64,000 nucleotides of DNA. Origin: Oceanisphaera avium. Lineage in GTDB: Bacteria > Pseudomonadota > Gammaproteobacteria > Enterobacterales > Aeromonadaceae. The notes below the pieces were generated by a model. That model had not been told where the DNA came from. It ran no database searches and worked only from the letters and a program-made list of their open reading frames with translations. Of the stretch, positions 63,189-64,000 are shown one piece after another; position 1 is the first letter of the stretch; every line of letters begins with the position of its first letter. Where the stretch lies: positions 2,706,501 through 2,770,500 of the forward strand of contig NZ_CP021376.1 in assembly GCF_002157875.1 (NCBI RefSeq), given 5' to 3'. The position numbers were made by a program, and so were the translations under genes.

Positions 63189-63926
63189 ATGCTGTATTCT
63201 TCGCTCGATATATTGGCGCTAGTGATCGTTACCGTCAGTATTATGGTGCAGGCGTGGGTAGGGATTGGCTTTGGTTTGCTAGCCGCCCCTTTATTATATT
63301 TAATTGATCCCGCCTATGTGCCTGGGCCTGTGCTGGTACTGGGATGGTTGTTATCCTTGGTGGTAGTGTTTAAACGTCGCCACAGTTTAAATTTCTTACG
63401 CGTGCTGCCTGCTATTTTGGCGCGCCTGCCAGGCTCGTGGTGTGGCGCTGTATTATTATTAAGTATTGCCTCATGGCAGTTAAGTTTATTTTTTGGAGGC
63501 GCCTTATTATTGGCGGTGTGGTTGAGTTTACGCCGTTATTCCTTGCCCCTAAATTCTCTGAACTTAACACTGGCCGGCTTTTTATCAGGCGTACTGGGCA
63601 CCTCTACTTCGGTGGGCGGCCCGCCACTGGCGCTGTTATATCAACATCAAGCCCGCTTGACCGCGCGTGACGAAATTGCGGCTTTTTTCTTAGTCGGCAC
63701 TCCTATCTCGCTCTTAATGTTGGTCTGGCAGGGGGGAGCGAGTGTGTTAGCGCTAGGCTTAATTGTAAAAATGCTGCCTGGTGTAATGTTGGGTTTTTGG
63801 TTATCGCGCCATGTGGAGCGTCGATTTAACGTAGACAGTGCTCGTCCGGCTATCTTATTTATTTCAACACTCTCAGCGTTAGTGGTATTAACCCAAGGCA
63901 TTATTGGCGGGGTGGCGGCGTACTAA
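63189..63926 (+). CDS. Sulfite exporter TauE/SafE family permease
   Basis: This 245-residue membrane protein has about eight hydrophobic segments in two repeats, typical of TauE/SafE. The glycine-rich loop motifs VGIGFGLLAAPLLYLIDP and LSGVLGTSTSVGGPPLALLYQHQ mark the two halves. Family members are proposed to export sulfite or sulfur-containing organic acids; the substrate is not predictable here. A GGGATAA element lies upstream of the ATG. The next gene begins 29 bp after its stop. Confidence 0.87.
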   Translation: MLYSSLDILALVIVTVSIMVQAWVGIGFGLLAAPLLYLIDPAYVPGPVLVLGWLLSLVVVFKRRHSLNFLRVLPAILARLPGSWCGAVLLLSIASWQLSLFFGGALLLAVWLSLRRYSLPLNSLNLTLAGFLSGVLGTSTSVGGPPLALLYQHQARLTARDEIAAFFLVGTPISLLMLVWQGGASVLALGLIVKMLPGVMLGFWLSRHVERRFNVDSARPAILFISTLSALVVLTQGIIGGVAAY

Positions 63927-63955
63927 TGGATAAAGTGCAACACAAGGAAGCATCA

Positions 63956-64000
63956 ATGAATACACAACAAGAAATTCTGCAGTTAGCACACCAATTGGGT
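63956..64000 (+). CDS. Start of a CDS cut by the window end, possibly pncC
   Basis: An ATG at 63956 with AAGGAAG upstream opens 15 codons (MNTQQEILQLAHQLG) that run off the window. The short segment is consistent with the N-terminus of the nicotinamide-nucleotide amidase PncC (CinA C-terminal type). In related genomes pncC sits between mutS and recA. The position supports the guess, but 15 residues cannot prove it. Confidence 0.45.
   Translation, partial: MNTQQEILQLAHQLG

Overview
The window is a compact stretch of gammaproteobacterial chromosome. Gene order and protein similarity point to the Aeromonadales, most likely an Oceanisphaera/Oceanimonas-type marine bacterium. The evidence is a tapABCD-like type IV pilus block next to coaE and nadC, the order pdhR-aceE-aceF-lpd-acnB-yacL, the order truD-surE-pcm-yqaA-nlpD-rpoS with mutS convergent, and pyrG-eno-ftsB-ispD-ispF. 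The species assignment is inference. No prophage, insertion sequence, CRISPR array, rRNA or replication origin was seen.

Region by region. 1-500 is a minus-strand tRNA operon (three identical tRNA-Phe, then tRNA-Thr). 549-5186 holds yggX-mutY (minus), trmB and the aminopeptidase gene apeB (plus), and coaE (minus). 5183-9517 is a pilA-pilB-pilC-pilD type IV pilus operon (minus). 9647-11824 is an atypical gene, apparently an insertion: a protein with an L-domain-like N-terminus and a clan-A glycoside-hydrolase-like barrel. 11936-14217 holds ampD, a membrane-anchored retropepsin-like protease and nadC. 14599-21560 is the pyruvate dehydrogenase operon with its repressor gene and a clear PdhR operator. 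21797-34674 carries a chemoreceptor, a PlpD-like patatin/beta-barrel protein, aconitase B, a siderophore receptor with a PiuC hydroxylase, the purine permease XanP and YacL.

34889-43925 carries the ribosome-rescue factor arfB, a Fur-type iron(III) ABC importer (fbpABC), argR, a divergent arginine importer (artPIQM) with tandem ARG boxes between them, and malate dehydrogenase. 44160-46648 has a short CstA-family transporter and TenA. 47034-59652 is housekeeping: CTP synthase, enolase, divisome protein FtsB, the MEP isoprenoid enzymes IspD and IspF, TruD, the surE-pcm-nlpD-rpoS stationary-phase cluster and mutS. 59940-64000 is more accessory: a DUF2249/FmdE-like pair with two apparent single-base frameshifts, a WYL regulator, a small AAA ATPase with degenerate catalytic motifs, a TauE/SafE permease, and the first 15 codons of a gene that may be pncC.

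The themes that connect the genes are central carbon flux (PDH, aconitase, malate dehydrogenase, enolase), iron acquisition (two systems with candidate Fur boxes), arginine uptake under ArgR, and surface structures (type IV pilus, patatin barrel protein). The features most worth follow-up are the glycoside-hydrolase-like gene at the head of the pilus operon, the paired frameshifts at 60157-60227, and the catalytically degenerate AAA ATPase beside a WYL regulator.
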